Below, piece after piece: positions 1-8,304 of a stretch of 64,000 nucleotides of DNA. The notes below the pieces were generated by a model. That model saw only the letters and a program-made list of their open reading frames with translations. It searched no databases and was not told the origin of the DNA. Source of the DNA: an uncultured Phascolarctobacterium sp. Lineage in GTDB: Bacteria > Bacillota > Negativicutes > Acidaminococcales > Acidaminococcaceae. Location of the stretch: NCBI GenBank assembly GCA_900545025.1, contig UQXH01000003.1:1-64000 (forward strand), in the 5' to 3' direction. The number at the start of each line of letters is the position of its first letter. Positions within the stretch are counted from its first letter, which is position 1. The translations under genes and the position numbers were made by a program.

Positions 1-463
1 GAGTACCAACCATGGTGATGATACCGCCCCAACCGCAGGCAAATGCCAAAGGCATCAACTGACGGGAAGCCGGAATCTTAGCAGCTGCGCAGATACCGAG
101 TGCTACAGGAAGCAGGCAAGCTGCGGTACCAGTGTTGGACAATACAGAAGAAAGTAAAGTACCAACGAGCATCAGGCCGAACATCAGGCTGTTTTCACCG
201 GTACCACACATTTTAACAACAGTGTTACCGATTTTCTGAGCCAAGCCGGTGTAGAACATTGCTGCACCTACAACGAACATGCCTGCGAACAGTACTACGG
301 TTGAGTCGGACAAACCGGAGAATACTTGTTTAGCAGGAATGAAACCTAACAGGCCGCATGCGATAGCGCCTGCCATTGCAGTAATTGCCAGAGGGATAAG
401 TTCAGTTACGAAGAAAAGTGCAACTACTGCCAACAGAATTAAACATTTTACTGCTGGGGACAT
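1..463 (-). CDS. DASS/SLC13-type anion transporter, N-terminal part (cut by window edge)
   Basis: Only the first 154 codons are in the window; the gene continues past position 1. The start is ATG at 463 behind a strong AAGGAGGA ribosome site. The protein begins with hydrophobic helices, followed by glycine-rich segments and the stretch SSVLSNTGTAAC and then GGIITMVGT, where the window ends. This arrangement is typical of divalent anion:sodium symporters and related SLC13 carriers (dicarboxylate, citrate or sulfate uptake at the inner membrane). The substrate cannot be told. A Crp/Fnr-type palindrome lies about 80 bp upstream of the start, so expression probably answers to the regulator encoded next door at 682-1365. 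Family assignment is by eye on a partial protein, so it is moderate. Confidence 0.7.
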   Translation of the reverse strand, partial: MSPAVKCLILLAVVALFFVTELIPLAITAMAGAIACGLLGFIPAKQVFSGLSDSTVVLFAGMFVVGAAMFYTGLAQKIGNTVVKMCGTGENSLMFGLMLVGTLLSSVLSNTGTAACLLPVALGICAAAKIPASRQLMPLAFACGWGGIITMVGT

Positions 464-513
464 TTTCTGTTCCTCCTTATAAAGTTTTTTACAAGTCTTA
501 TCAACTTGCAAAC

Positions 514-558
514 TTATAATAGCAATTTTTTCAGAAAACTTCTGTTGCTAAAGCAACA
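514..558 (-). promoter_or_regulatory. Crp/Fnr-type operator and -10 of the transporter gene
   Basis: A perfect dyad, TGTTGC-TAAA-GCAACA, covers 543-558. On the minus strand a -10 hexamer TATTAT can be placed at 521-516, giving a start near 509. The dyad centre is then 41.5 bp upstream, the class II position for Crp/Fnr activators. The hexamer choice is mine and could shift by a few bases. Confidence 0.6.
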
Positions 559-640
559 TTTTCCTGCTCCCAGTGCCGTTTCCAGCGTTTTTGCCGCTTT
601 TTTTATTTTTTTAATTATATTTAAAAACCTGCATAAAAAT

Positions 641-671
641 AAAAAGATACCGTGCCTTAAAAGCACGGTAT
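641..671 (-). terminator. Terminator of the Crp/Fnr gene
   Basis: A 9-bp stem, ATACCGTGC at 647-655 with GCACGGTAT at 663-671, is followed on the minus strand by a T-rich run. It lies 11 bp past the stop of the regulator gene. Confidence 0.85.
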
Positions 672-681
672 TTATTAAGCC

Positions 682-1365
682 TTATGCACTTTCTGTTTTT
701 CTGTCCAGTAATTCAAAGACATTCTTTTCAAAATCAATCAGACCCTCGTCACGCATTCTTGACAGCTCACGTGTCAGCGCGCTTCTGTCAGCGTCAAGAT
801 AGTTGGCCATATCAGTGCGGTTAAAAGGAACAACTACCTTGCGGCTTCCTTGGTTGATTGCCTCCTGTTCCAGATAAGCAAGAATTTTACCTTTCAGTGT
901 CTTCTTGCACAGAATTTCAGTTTTCTCAATAAGTTTAGTATTATTATCTGCCAAGATAGATACAATATTGCAGGCCAGCTTACCCTGTAATAATTTGTTA
1001 TCCCCTGCAGTCATCATCTTGCCAAAGGGCAGCATCAAAATCTCACTGTCGCTGGCAGCAAAATAACTTACAATGCTGCGGTCACCGCGGCGGCCGAGAA
1101 AGTTTTCTGCAAATACAGACCCAGCACCAAGATTGGCAATGATAGATTTATCTCCCCATACATCCTCTTTAATCATTTGCACAGTGCCGTTAATAACCAC
1201 GCACAAATTTTCTACACAGTCACCAGCAAGCAGGATGTAGTCAGACTTCTGAAAATGCTTTACCAGTGCATTAGCCTTGGTCAGCACCTCTTTGATCTCA
1301 TCGCTGCACAGTCCGTCAAATAACGGAATCTCGTTGATTTTCTGCAAAGAAAGCTTCATATCCAT
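682..1365 (-). CDS. Crp/Fnr family transcriptional regulator
   Basis: A 227-residue protein with an N-terminal cyclic-nucleotide-binding-like sensor fold (about 10-130), a long dimerisation helix (about 130-160) and a C-terminal winged helix. The recognition helix reads DRSALTRELSRM; the glutamate that Crp and Fnr use for base contact is serine here, a form I associate with clostridial Crp/Fnr proteins. There is no clear four-cysteine set for a [4Fe-4S] cluster, so the signal is unknown. The start is ATG 1365 with GGGTGA upstream; a second ATG two codons in is possible. Three copies of TGTTGC-N4-GCAACA lie on both sides of the gene, one in its own upstream region, suggesting autoregulation and control of the neighbours. 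Confidence 0.85.
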   Translation of the reverse strand: MDMKLSLQKINEIPLFDGLCSDEIKEVLTKANALVKHFQKSDYILLAGDCVENLCVVINGTVQMIKEDVWGDKSIIANLGAGSVFAENFLGRRGDRSIVSYFAASDSEILMLPFGKMMTAGDNKLLQGKLACNIVSILADNNTKLIEKTEILCKKTLKGKILAYLEQEAINQGSRKVVVPFNRTDMANYLDADRSALTRELSRMRDEGLIDFEKNVFELLDRKTESA

Positions 1366-1407
1366 AAAATTTCACCCATTTACCCCTAATTCATTTTTGC
1401 TAACTTA

Positions 1408-1484
1408 ATTATACTTTAACCTATATATAAGTAAACATTTTGTAATTAAAGTAATCATTAAGTAATTATGTTGCACAGGCAACA
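1408..1484 (-). promoter_or_regulatory. Promoter and upstream operator of the Crp/Fnr gene
   Basis: On the minus strand TATAAT lies at 1413-1408 with a weak TTTACT at 1435-1430 (16-bp spacer). A perfect 7-bp dyad, ATGTTGC-ACAG-GCAACAT, covers 1468-1485, about 75 bp upstream of the deduced start, a plausible autoregulatory site. Confidence 0.55.
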
Positions 1485-1593
1485 TTTTCGATATTTTAAA
1501 TAAAACATTTTTATTTCATATATTACAGGTAAAATTTTATTAACTTAAGAAAGACAATATTTTAAATAAAATAAGCGTTTGTAATCTTGCTTT

Positions 1594-1635
1594 TGTTGCT
1601 TTAGCAACAGCTAACTATTAACAAAGATTTATAAT
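1594..1635 (+). promoter_or_regulatory. Crp/Fnr-type class II promoter driving a small transcript
   Basis: The dyad TGTTGC-TTTA-GCAACA is at 1594-1609 and a consensus TATAAT at 1630-1635. The start would be at 1642 or 1643, putting the dyad centre 40.5 to 41.5 bp upstream. No good -35 box is visible, as expected for an activator-dependent promoter. Confidence 0.65.
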
Positions 1636-1641
1636 TAAATT

Positions 1642-1739
1642 AACAGCAAACGAGACATTTGCTCGGGACATTAGTTCTCCTAATGTCACAACTTTTTCGC
1701 CGAATATATGGAGTTCAGCATATATTCGGTTCTTTTTTT
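1642..1739 (+). ncRNA. Candidate small RNA under Crp/Fnr-type control
   Basis: Between the activator-type promoter at 1594-1635 and the terminator at 1700-1739 there is no open frame of note, but there are three hairpins. One is weak (CGAG at 1651-1654 with CTCG at 1662-1665). One is a perfect 8-bp stem (1667-1674 with 1680-1687) whose loop TTCTC next to C1680 could pair with Shine-Dalgarno sequences. The last is the 11-bp terminator stem. The product would be about 98 nt. It could instead be an attenuated leader of ogt, whose ATG is 48 bp past the T-run. Structure and promoter are seen; function is inferred. Confidence 0.55.
1700..1739 (+). terminator. Intrinsic terminator of the candidate small RNA
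   Basis: A perfect 11-bp stem (1700-1710 with 1719-1729), an 8-nt loop and the tail TTCTTTTTTT. Confidence 0.85.
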
Positions 1740-1787
1740 ATGTTAAAATTAAGTATCCTTATTTTACATAATCTACGGGTGAATAAT

Positions 1788-2267
1788 ATGTTTGTTTTTA
1801 CAGTTATAAAACCAGCACCGACAATCACGCTCACACTCACTGCCGACGAAACCAGCCTGCTGCGCATAGATTTCGGCGTACAAAGGCCGGAAAACGCCGC
1901 AGAAGGCAAAAACACCATCCTTACAGAAGCTGCAGCCCAGCTGCGGGAATATTTCCAGGGCAGACGCCGTCAGTTTGCCCTGCCGCTTAATCCGGTTGGC
2001 ACGGATTTTCAGCGGCAAGTCTGGCACGCACTGACGCAGATTCCCTACGGCGCTGCCTGCACTTATAAGGAGCTTGCCGCAGCAACAGGCAGGCCAAAAG
2101 CCAGCCGCGCCGTTGGCAATGCCTGCAACCGCAATCCCCTGCCTATAGTCATCCCCTGTCACCGCGTTATCGGCAGCAACGGCAGTCTGACCGGCTACGC
2201 CGGCGGTCTGGCACTGAAAGCAAAGTTGCTAAAGCTGGAACAGGCGCATCCTGAGAAAGAAATATAA
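1788..2267 (+). CDS. ogt: Methylated-DNA--protein-cysteine S-methyltransferase
   Basis: A 159-residue suicide repair enzyme that takes the alkyl group from O6-alkylguanine (and O4-alkylthymine) onto its own cysteine. The active-site motif PCHRV is at 123-127 (acceptor Cys124), preceded by the helix-turn-helix region with YKELAAATGRP and followed by GYAGG. Length is normal for the single-domain form. I chose ATG 1788 because GGGTGA lies just upstream; the longer frame back to 1659 runs through the terminator hairpin and is not real. The gene stands alone between that terminator and its own. Confidence 0.95.
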   Translation: MFVFTVIKPAPTITLTLTADETSLLRIDFGVQRPENAAEGKNTILTEAAAQLREYFQGRRRQFALPLNPVGTDFQRQVWHALTQIPYGAACTYKELAAATGRPKASRAVGNACNRNPLPIVIPCHRVIGSNGSLTGYAGGLALKAKLLKLEQAHPEKEI

Positions 2268-2276
2268 ATATGACAA

Positions 2277-2304
2277 AGCCCCGCTGCTAAATAGCAGCGG
2301 GGCT
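2277..2304 (+). terminator. Terminator between ogt and dnaJ (convergent genes)
   Basis: A perfect 12-bp stem, AGCCCCGCTGCT with AGCAGCGGGGCT, loop AAAT, then CATTTTTCTT. It serves ogt and probably also the dnaJ end, which lies 15 bp away on the other strand. Confidence 0.85.
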
Positions 2305-2319
2305 CATTTTTCTTAACGC

Positions 2320-3465
2320 TTATTTAAAAAAGTCTTTGACTTTGTTTAAAAAGCTTTTTTCTTCCGGGTTAATATTATCCTTACTGATGTCCGCAAACTT
2401 CTGCAAAGCATCCTTTTGTTTGTCCGTCAGCTTAGTAGGTACAACCACTTTCATGCGTACCAGCTGGTCGCCGCGGCTACCGCCGCGCAGGCTGGGAATA
2501 CCCTTCCCTTTCAGACGCATAACCTTGCCAGGCTGCGTGCCTTCAGGAACTTTCATGGTTACCTGTCCGTCCAGCGTCGGTACCTTGATTTCAGCGCCCA
2601 AAGTAGCCTGGACGATATTGATAGGCACTTCGCACAGTACGGTGGTGCCGTCACGTTCAAAGAACTTATGCGGCTTTACATACAGATATACGTACAAATC
2701 GCCGCTGGGGCCGCCCTTGAGGCCTGCTTCGCCTTCACCGCCCACACGCAGTCTGGAGCCGTTGTCCACGCCTGCGGGAATCTTGACTTTCAGCTTCTTG
2801 GTTTTCTTTACCGTACCGGTACCGCGGCACTCTCTGCACGGATCGCTGATAATCTTACCTTCACCATGACATCTGGAGCAGGGTCTTTCGTTGACCATCT
2901 GTCCAAACATGGTGTTCTGGGTAAAGCGTACATAGCCGCTGCCGTGACATTCAGGGCAGGTTTCCACTTTAGAACCTGGCTCTGCGCCTTCGCCGTGACA
3001 GTGCTCGCATCTTTCCGCACGTTTGAGGGAAATCTCTTTTTCTACGCCGAAAGCAGCTTCCTCAAAGGAAATCTCCATATCGTAGCGGAGGTCGGCGCCG
3101 CGCTGCGGACCGGCGTTATTGCTCCTGCCGCCGCGGCCCTGACCGCCGAAAAACATATCGAAGATATCTTCCATGCCGCTGCCGCCAAAGCCTCCGAAAC
3201 CACCGAAGCCACCGGCACCGGGCCCGCCCATGCCGCCGTTTTCAAAGGCTTCCGGGCCAAACTGGTCATACTGGGCGCGTTTCTGTTCGTCAGAAAGCAC
3301 GCTGTAGGCTTCGTTGCATTCCTTGAATTTTTCCGCAGCTTCCGGATTGTCTTTATTCAAATCAGGATGATATTTACGCGCCAGTTTGCGGTATGCTTTT
3401 TTCAGCTCATCTTGGGTAGCTGTTTTAGACACACCCAGGACCTCGTAATAATCTCTTTTACTCAA
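2320..3465 (-). CDS. dnaJ: Chaperone protein DnaJ
   Basis: A 381-residue type I Hsp40 co-chaperone that stimulates DnaK ATPase and hands over unfolded clients. It has the J domain (1-70, HPD at 33-35), a Gly/Phe-rich linker (about 75-115), the zinc domain with four CxxCxGxG repeats (CEHCHGEG, CPECHGSG, CSRCHGEG, CRECRGTG), and the C-terminal substrate-binding domains. The start is TTG at 3465, placed by AGGATGG upstream and by the canonical SKRDYYEVLGV beginning. It is last in hrcA-grpE-dnaK-dnaJ, 22 bp after dnaK. Confidence 0.98.
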   Translation of the reverse strand: MSKRDYYEVLGVSKTATQDELKKAYRKLARKYHPDLNKDNPEAAEKFKECNEAYSVLSDEQKRAQYDQFGPEAFENGGMGGPGAGGFGGFGGFGGSGMEDIFDMFFGGQGRGGRSNNAGPQRGADLRYDMEISFEEAAFGVEKEISLKRAERCEHCHGEGAEPGSKVETCPECHGSGYVRFTQNTMFGQMVNERPCSRCHGEGKIISDPCRECRGTGTVKKTKKLKVKIPAGVDNGSRLRVGGEGEAGLKGGPSGDLYVYLYVKPHKFFERDGTTVLCEVPINIVQATLGAEIKVPTLDGQVTMKVPEGTQPGKVMRLKGKGIPSLRGGSRGDQLVRMKVVVPTKLTDKQKDALQKFADISKDNINPEEKSFLNKVKDFFK

Positions 3466-3487
3466 GGTTTACACCATCCTAAATCTA

Positions 3488-5320
3488 TTATTTTTTGTCG
3501 TCGTCAACAACTTCGGCGTCAACCACGTCGTCGTCAGCTTTCTTAGCTGCGTCGCCAGCCTGAGCGCCCTGTGCGTTCTTAGCTGCTTCAGTTTCTTTGT
3601 AAAGTTCAGCAGACAGTTCGTACAGCGGTTTGGTCAGAGCTTCGGTATCAGCTTTGATTTTTTCCAGGTCTTCGCCTTTCATGGATTCTTTCAGAGTATC
3701 CATAGCAGCTTTAACCTTGGCAATCAAATCGTCTTTGCCTTTGCCTTCCATGTCTTTCATAGTCTTTTCAGCCTGATAGCACAAGGAGTCTGCCTGGTTG
3801 CGTACTTCTACGCCTTCTTTACGTTTCTTGTCTGCTTCAGCGTTAGCTTCTGCTTCTTTAACCATTCTTTCAACTTCGTCTTTATCAAGAGAGCCGGAAG
3901 AAGTAATGGTGATTTTCTGTTCTTTGCCGGTACCCAGATCTTTTGCGCTTACGTTTACGATGCCGTTAGCGTCGATGTCGAAAGCAACTTCGATTTTAGG
4001 TACTCCGCGGGGAGCAGCCGGAATACCGCTCAGTTCGAAACGGCCCAGTGTCTTGTTATCCGCAGCCATTTCACGTTCGCCCTGCAGTACATGGATGTCA
4101 ACGGAAGGTTGGTTATCTGCTGCAGTGGAGAATACTTGTTTCTTGGAAGTCGGGATAGTAGTGTTGCGGTCGATAATCTTGGTGAATACACCGCCGAGGG
4201 TTTCAATACCCAAGGACAACGGAGTTACGTCCAGCAGCAGGACGTCTTTAACTTCGCCTGCCAGTACGCCGGCCTGGATAGCTGCGCCGATAGCAACGCA
4301 TTCGTCCGGGTTTACGCCGCGATGGGGTTCTTTGCCGATGAATTTCTTGATTGCTTCCTGAACAGCCGGGATACGGGAAGAGCCGCCTACCAGGATTACT
4401 TTCTGAATATCGGATGCAGACAGGCCTGCGTCAGCCATTGCCTGACGGGTCGGTCCCATGGTACGTTCTACCAGGTCTGCAGTCATTTCTTCAAATTTAG
4501 CGCGGGTCAGATCCATGTCCAGATGTTTCGGGCCGTCAGCGCCTGCGGTAATGAACGGCAGGTTGATGTTGGTGGTCAGTACGCCGGACAGTTCAATCTT
4601 GGCTTTTTCAGCAGCTTCGCGCAGACGCTGCATAGCCATACGGTCAACAGACAGGTCGATGCCTTCTGCTTTCTTGAATTCGGCAACCATCCAGTCGATG
4701 ATTTTCTGGTCAAAGTCGTCGCCGCCCAGATGAGTATCACCATTGGTAGCTTTTACTTCAAATACGCCGTCGCCCATTTCCAGGATGGAAACGTCGAAGG
4801 TGCCGCCGCCCAGGTCATATACGAGGACGGTATGGTCGTCAGTCTTGTCGATGCCGTAAGCAAGAGCTGCAGCGGTAGGTTCGTTGATGATACGCAGAAC
4901 TTCCAGACCTGCGATCTTGCCTGCGTCTTTGGTAGCCTGACGCTGGCTGTCGGAGAAGTAAGCCGGAACAGTGATAACTGCCTGGGTTACAGTCTCGCCC
5001 AAATATTTTTCTGCATCGCCTTTCAGTTTTTGCAGGATCATTGCGGAAATTTCTTCCGGGGAATATTTTTTAGCGTCGATTTCTACTTTGTAGGAAGTGC
5101 CCATATGACGCTTAATGGAGCTGATGGTCCTGTCAGGATTGGAAACAGCCTGACGTTTTGCCAGCTGGCCTACCAGACGCTCGCCGTTTTTGGAAAAACC
5201 AACTACGGACGGAGTCAGACGGCTGCCTTCCTGATTAGTGATAACTGTCGGTTCGCCGCCTTCCATAACAGCGACAACAGAGTTTGTAGTACCTAAGTCA
5301 ATACCGATTACTTTAGACAT
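3488..5320 (-). CDS. dnaK: Molecular chaperone DnaK (Hsp70)
   Basis: A 610-residue cytoplasmic ATP-dependent chaperone. The nucleotide-binding domain opens with IGIDLGTTNS at 4-13 and has the phosphate loop DLGGGTFD; the substrate-binding domain follows near residue 360 after the VLLLDVTPLSLGIET linker, and the acidic tail ends in DDDVVDAEVVDDDKK. ATG 5320 has AGGAGGA upstream. The protein is a little shorter than E. coli DnaK, as usual for Firmicutes, which lack a short insert in the ATPase domain. No CIRCE or promoter is evident in the 58 bp before it, so it is read from the hrcA promoter. Confidence 0.99.
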   Translation of the reverse strand: MSKVIGIDLGTTNSVVAVMEGGEPTVITNQEGSRLTPSVVGFSKNGERLVGQLAKRQAVSNPDRTISSIKRHMGTSYKVEIDAKKYSPEEISAMILQKLKGDAEKYLGETVTQAVITVPAYFSDSQRQATKDAGKIAGLEVLRIINEPTAAALAYGIDKTDDHTVLVYDLGGGTFDVSILEMGDGVFEVKATNGDTHLGGDDFDQKIIDWMVAEFKKAEGIDLSVDRMAMQRLREAAEKAKIELSGVLTTNINLPFITAGADGPKHLDMDLTRAKFEEMTADLVERTMGPTRQAMADAGLSASDIQKVILVGGSSRIPAVQEAIKKFIGKEPHRGVNPDECVAIGAAIQAGVLAGEVKDVLLLDVTPLSLGIETLGGVFTKIIDRNTTIPTSKKQVFSTAADNQPSVDIHVLQGEREMAADNKTLGRFELSGIPAAPRGVPKIEVAFDIDANGIVNVSAKDLGTGKEQKITITSSGSLDKDEVERMVKEAEANAEADKKRKEGVEVRNQADSLCYQAEKTMKDMEGKGKDDLIAKVKAAMDTLKESMKGEDLEKIKADTEALTKPLYELSAELYKETEAAKNAQGAQAGDAAKKADDDVVDAEVVDDDKK

Positions 5321-5378
5321 TGTTATTTCCTCCTAAATTACACATACGATTATTGGATTTATTTTCAGAGCCCCAGCA

Positions 5379-5963
5379 CTATTCGTTGCTGATGACTCTT
5401 ACTTTGCTGTGACGGATAACCTTATCATTGAGCTTATAGCCCTTTTCAAAAACCATATCGATGGTCTCGTCTTCCAGCTCGGGGTTTTGTCCACGCATCA
5501 CGGCTTCATGCAGCGCGGGGTCAAATTTCTTGTCCTGCGCTTCGATTTCCGTAACGCCAAGCTCTTTAAAGACTTCGTCAAACTGACGGCGTATCTGTTT
5601 CAGACCCGTCAGCATACTGTCCAGCTCCGGTTTTTGCGCAAAGCTGGTTTCGGCGCGTTCAAAATTATCCAGCACCTTTAAGAACTTACCGACAACGCCG
5701 ACTGTGACAAATGAGGAAAGCTGTTCCTTTTCACCTGCCGTGCGGCGGCGGAAATTATCAAAATCAGCCTGCAGGCGCAGAAGCCTGTTCTGCAGCTCCG
5801 CAATCTGGACGTCCTTCGCGTCCGGTTCAGCCTGTGCCTGTTCTTCCTGCGCAGTCTCAGCTTCCTGGGTCTGCTCCGTTTCCGGCTCAGCCTGAACATT
5901 TTCAGCCTGCTCGTTGGCGGAAGTTTCTTCAGTTTGAGTGTTTTTCAATTCTTCCTCTTGCAA
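5379..5963 (-). CDS. grpE: Nucleotide exchange factor GrpE
   Basis: A 194-residue DnaK exchange factor. The first 55 residues are Glu/Gln/Ala-rich and probably disordered. A long dimerising coiled coil follows (IAELQNRLLRLQADFDNFRRR region) and then the beta wing ending in KGYKLNDKVIRHSKVRV. The start is TTG 5963, supported by AAGGAGGA eight bases upstream; no better ATG is available. It lies between hrcA (18 bp) and dnaK in the CIRCE-controlled operon. Confidence 0.97.
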   Translation of the reverse strand: MQEEELKNTQTEETSANEQAENVQAEPETEQTQEAETAQEEQAQAEPDAKDVQIAELQNRLLRLQADFDNFRRRTAGEKEQLSSFVTVGVVGKFLKVLDNFERAETSFAQKPELDSMLTGLKQIRRQFDEVFKELGVTEIEAQDKKFDPALHEAVMRGQNPELEDETIDMVFEKGYKLNDKVIRHSKVRVISNE

Positions 5964-5981
5964 AATTCTTCCTCCTTCGCC

Positions 5982-7007
5982 TTACTTTTCCTGTTGGAAA
6001 ATAGTTTTCAGATATTTGTGCAGGTAATCCATAACGGATATAACCTTGCTGTATTCCATGCGCGTCGGTCCCAGCACGGCCATCGTACCCACAACCTGTC
6101 CGTTAAGACGGTAGGTTGCCTGTACCATACTGCAGTCCTGAATACCGGTAAATTTGTTTTCAGAGCCGATGGTGATTTTCAGGCCGCTGTCCTCGCCTGC
6201 TAAAAGCAGGTCGCGCACTACTTTTTCTTCTTCCAGTATCCCCAGCAGATCCCTTACCCTGTCCATATCGCGGAACTCCGGCTGACTTAAAAGCTGCCTG
6301 GTGCCGCCCAGGAATACCCGCTGCTGCTGATGCTTGCGGCTCATCCTGTTGATAGTGCCTATCAGTGACGAAAACAGCAGCTTGTCCTCGACGATATCCG
6401 TATGCACGGCGCTGAGCAGCGTATCGCTGATTTCCGAAAGCGGTTTGCCTTCCAGCAGCCTGCTGACACGTCCTGCCATGTAGTCCATTTCCTCCGGGCG
6501 CATCCCCAAAGGTATTTCGACTACGCAGTTATCGACGCTGCCGTCATCGGTGATGATGCACAGGATAGCATGTCTGTCATCCAGCGGCAAAAACTTCATG
6601 TACCTGAATATCGCCGCATCACTTTTATTGGCCAGCACCATGGAAACATTCTGTGTCATCCGCGACAGGATTTTCGCCGTGGACTGGAATATCTCGTCGA
6701 TGCTGCGGCGCCGTTCTTTGAACCAGCTGTTGATGAGCGCCATATCGTTGTCGGTAAGGGCGCCCGGCTCCAGCAGGGAATCCACATAAAAGCGGTAGGC
6801 CTGCGCCGAGGGTATACGGCCGGCAGAAGTATGGGGCTGCTCCAGATAACCAAGCATTTCCAGGTCGCTCATCTCGTTGCGGATGGTCGCCGGACTGATG
6901 CCCAGATTATATTTGCGGGCAATGGTCCTGGAGCCCACGGGCTCTGCCGTCGAAATATAGTCTTCTATAATGAGCTGGAGAATTTTTTTCTTTCTTTCGT
7001 TTAACAT
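5982..7007 (-). CDS. hrcA: Heat-inducible transcription repressor HrcA
   Basis: A 341-residue repressor that binds CIRCE and is kept active by GroEL; it is first in the heat-shock operon. The N-terminal winged helix (LNERKKKILQLIIEDYI, then STAEPVGSRTIA and ISPATIRNEMSDLE) and the GAF-like dimerisation domain are intact. I chose ATG 7007 with GGGGTGAAG upstream. A longer frame to 7034 would start inside the CIRCE element, so it is rejected. Confidence 0.97.
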   Translation of the reverse strand: MLNERKKKILQLIIEDYISTAEPVGSRTIARKYNLGISPATIRNEMSDLEMLGYLEQPHTSAGRIPSAQAYRFYVDSLLEPGALTDNDMALINSWFKERRRSIDEIFQSTAKILSRMTQNVSMVLANKSDAAIFRYMKFLPLDDRHAILCIITDDGSVDNCVVEIPLGMRPEEMDYMAGRVSRLLEGKPLSEISDTLLSAVHTDIVEDKLLFSSLIGTINRMSRKHQQQRVFLGGTRQLLSQPEFRDMDRVRDLLGILEEEKVVRDLLLAGEDSGLKITIGSENKFTGIQDCSMVQATYRLNGQVVGTMAVLGPTRMEYSKVISVMDYLHKYLKTIFQQEK

Positions 7008-7027
7008 AACTTCACCCCAGTTCGTTG

Positions 7028-7054
7028 TTAGCACTCGTTTGTTAGGAGTGCTAA
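7028..7054 (-). promoter_or_regulatory. CIRCE operator (HrcA binding site)
   Basis: A perfect TTAGCACTC-N9-GAGTGCTAA inverted repeat, 21 bp ahead of the hrcA start and just inside the predicted transcript. Confidence 0.97.
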
Positions 7055-7066
7055 CACCTTGATATT

Positions 7067-7095
7067 AGAATAGCACTGCCCTTATGCCTTGTCAA
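7067..7095 (-). promoter_or_regulatory. Sigma-A promoter of the hrcA operon
   Basis: Minus strand TTGACA (7095-7090), 17-bp spacer, TATTCT (7072-7067). The start near 7060 leaves CIRCE at about +6, the usual geometry for repression. Confidence 0.85.
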
Positions 7096-7113
7096 TAATT
7101 TTTTTGTTAAAAA

Positions 7114-8304
7114 TTAAACAGTCACAAAAATTTCAAAAATCTGGTTACCGACCTCCATGCCGCTCTCTGTGAGCCGTAAAATCTGCCGTTTTTCTTCATA
7201 ATCTACCAAGCCGGCTGCCCGCAGTGGCTCAAGCTCCGCTCTATATTTTTCCCATACGTCCACACCGTAGCGCTCACGGGCCTGCAGCAAATCTGCCCCT
7301 GACGTTTTACGCAGATTCATAAACATAAATTCGCCCAGCAGTTCAGCACCGCTTAACTGTTCAGCAGCGTAAATATCTTTCCCGGCCTCGCTGCCGGCAA
7401 TATAAGCTGCAACATTTGCCGTAGCAGTTACGCGCGCAGCACCGTCAAAAGCGCAGGCCGCCGCGCCAAAAGCTTCGTAGGGTAGATACTGCCAGTAAAC
7501 CAGGTTGTGCCGGGAATAAACACCGCCCCGGGCGTAGTTGGAAACCTCGTAACGCTCAAAGCCGCTTTCACGCAAAAAGCGCTGCACAAATTCATACATA
7601 TCGGCCGCCGCATCCTCGTCGGGAAGCTGCACACGCCCTGCCTCCACCAGTCTGGTCAATGGCGTTCCTTCCTCCAGAATCAGTCCGTATACGGAAAGAT
7701 GCTCGATGCCCGTCGCCGTAAGCTGTTGCAAAGTATCTTCAAGGCTACGCAAAGTCTGCTGCGGCAAGCCGTAGATCACATCCGCATTGATACGCTCAAA
7801 ACCTGCGGCCTTTGCCATCTCTATCGCCTCTAACGCCTCCCGCGCCGTATGGATGCGCCCGATAGCGGTCAGCTCACCATCCTGCAGCGACTGCACGCCA
7901 AAGCTGATGCGGTCAAAGCCAAGCTCGTGCAAAACTTGCAGCTTAACCATATCTGCCGTACCCGGATTAACCTCGATAGTCGCCTCTGCCGGCTGCTGCC
8001 AGTAGCCGCGGCGCTTCAGGGCCTCCACAATCATTGCAATATCCTCTGCCGGCAGTACGGAAGGCGTACCACCGCCAAAATATATCGTCGCCGCCGGATT
8101 GACGGCCTGCATTGCCCTGCCCTTACGCTCAATCTCCCGGCATACGGCAGCGACATACTCCTGCTGCACCTTTCTGTCGCGGCAGGCGTAGGAAGCAAAA
8201 TCGCAGTACAGACATTTCTGCACGCAGAAAGGGATATGCACATAAATCGCCTGCACCTCCTGCCACGGCTGCAGCGCCCTGTTTTTTTCAGTTGCACACT
8301 TCAT
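7114..8304 (-). CDS. hemW: Radical SAM protein HemW (coproporphyrinogen III oxidase-like)
   Basis: A 396-residue radical SAM enzyme. The cluster motif CxxxCxxC is at Cys27, Cys31 and Cys34 in IPFCVQKCLYCDF, followed by FGGGTPS and GVQSLQ, with the HemN-like C-terminal domain. Proteins of this branch are heme chaperones rather than true oxidases, although older annotation says oxygen-independent coproporphyrinogen oxidase. In many Firmicutes hemW lies between lepA and hrcA; here hrcA follows but lepA is 8 kb away, across the autotransporter island. ATG 8304 has GGAG eight bases upstream. Confidence 0.93.
   Translation of the reverse strand: MKCATEKNRALQPWQEVQAIYVHIPFCVQKCLYCDFASYACRDRKVQQEYVAAVCREIERKGRAMQAVNPAATIYFGGGTPSVLPAEDIAMIVEALKRRGYWQQPAEATIEVNPGTADMVKLQVLHELGFDRISFGVQSLQDGELTAIGRIHTAREALEAIEMAKAAGFERINADVIYGLPQQTLRSLEDTLQQLTATGIEHLSVYGLILEEGTPLTRLVEAGRVQLPDEDAAADMYEFVQRFLRESGFERYEVSNYARGGVYSRHNLVYWQYLPYEAFGAAACAFDGAARVTATANVAAYIAGSEAGKDIYAAEQLSGAELLGEFMFMNLRKTSGADLLQARERYGVDVWEKYRAELEPLRAAGLVDYEEKRQILRLTESGMEVGNQIFEIFVTV

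Noticed and set aside
1659..1787. Longer ogt start
   Set aside because: The extra 43 codons lie within the terminator hairpin region and precede the real ribosome site.
2416..5296. Long plus-strand frames across dnaJ and dnaK
   Set aside because: Antisense shadows of strongly conserved genes; no start signals and no recognisable product.
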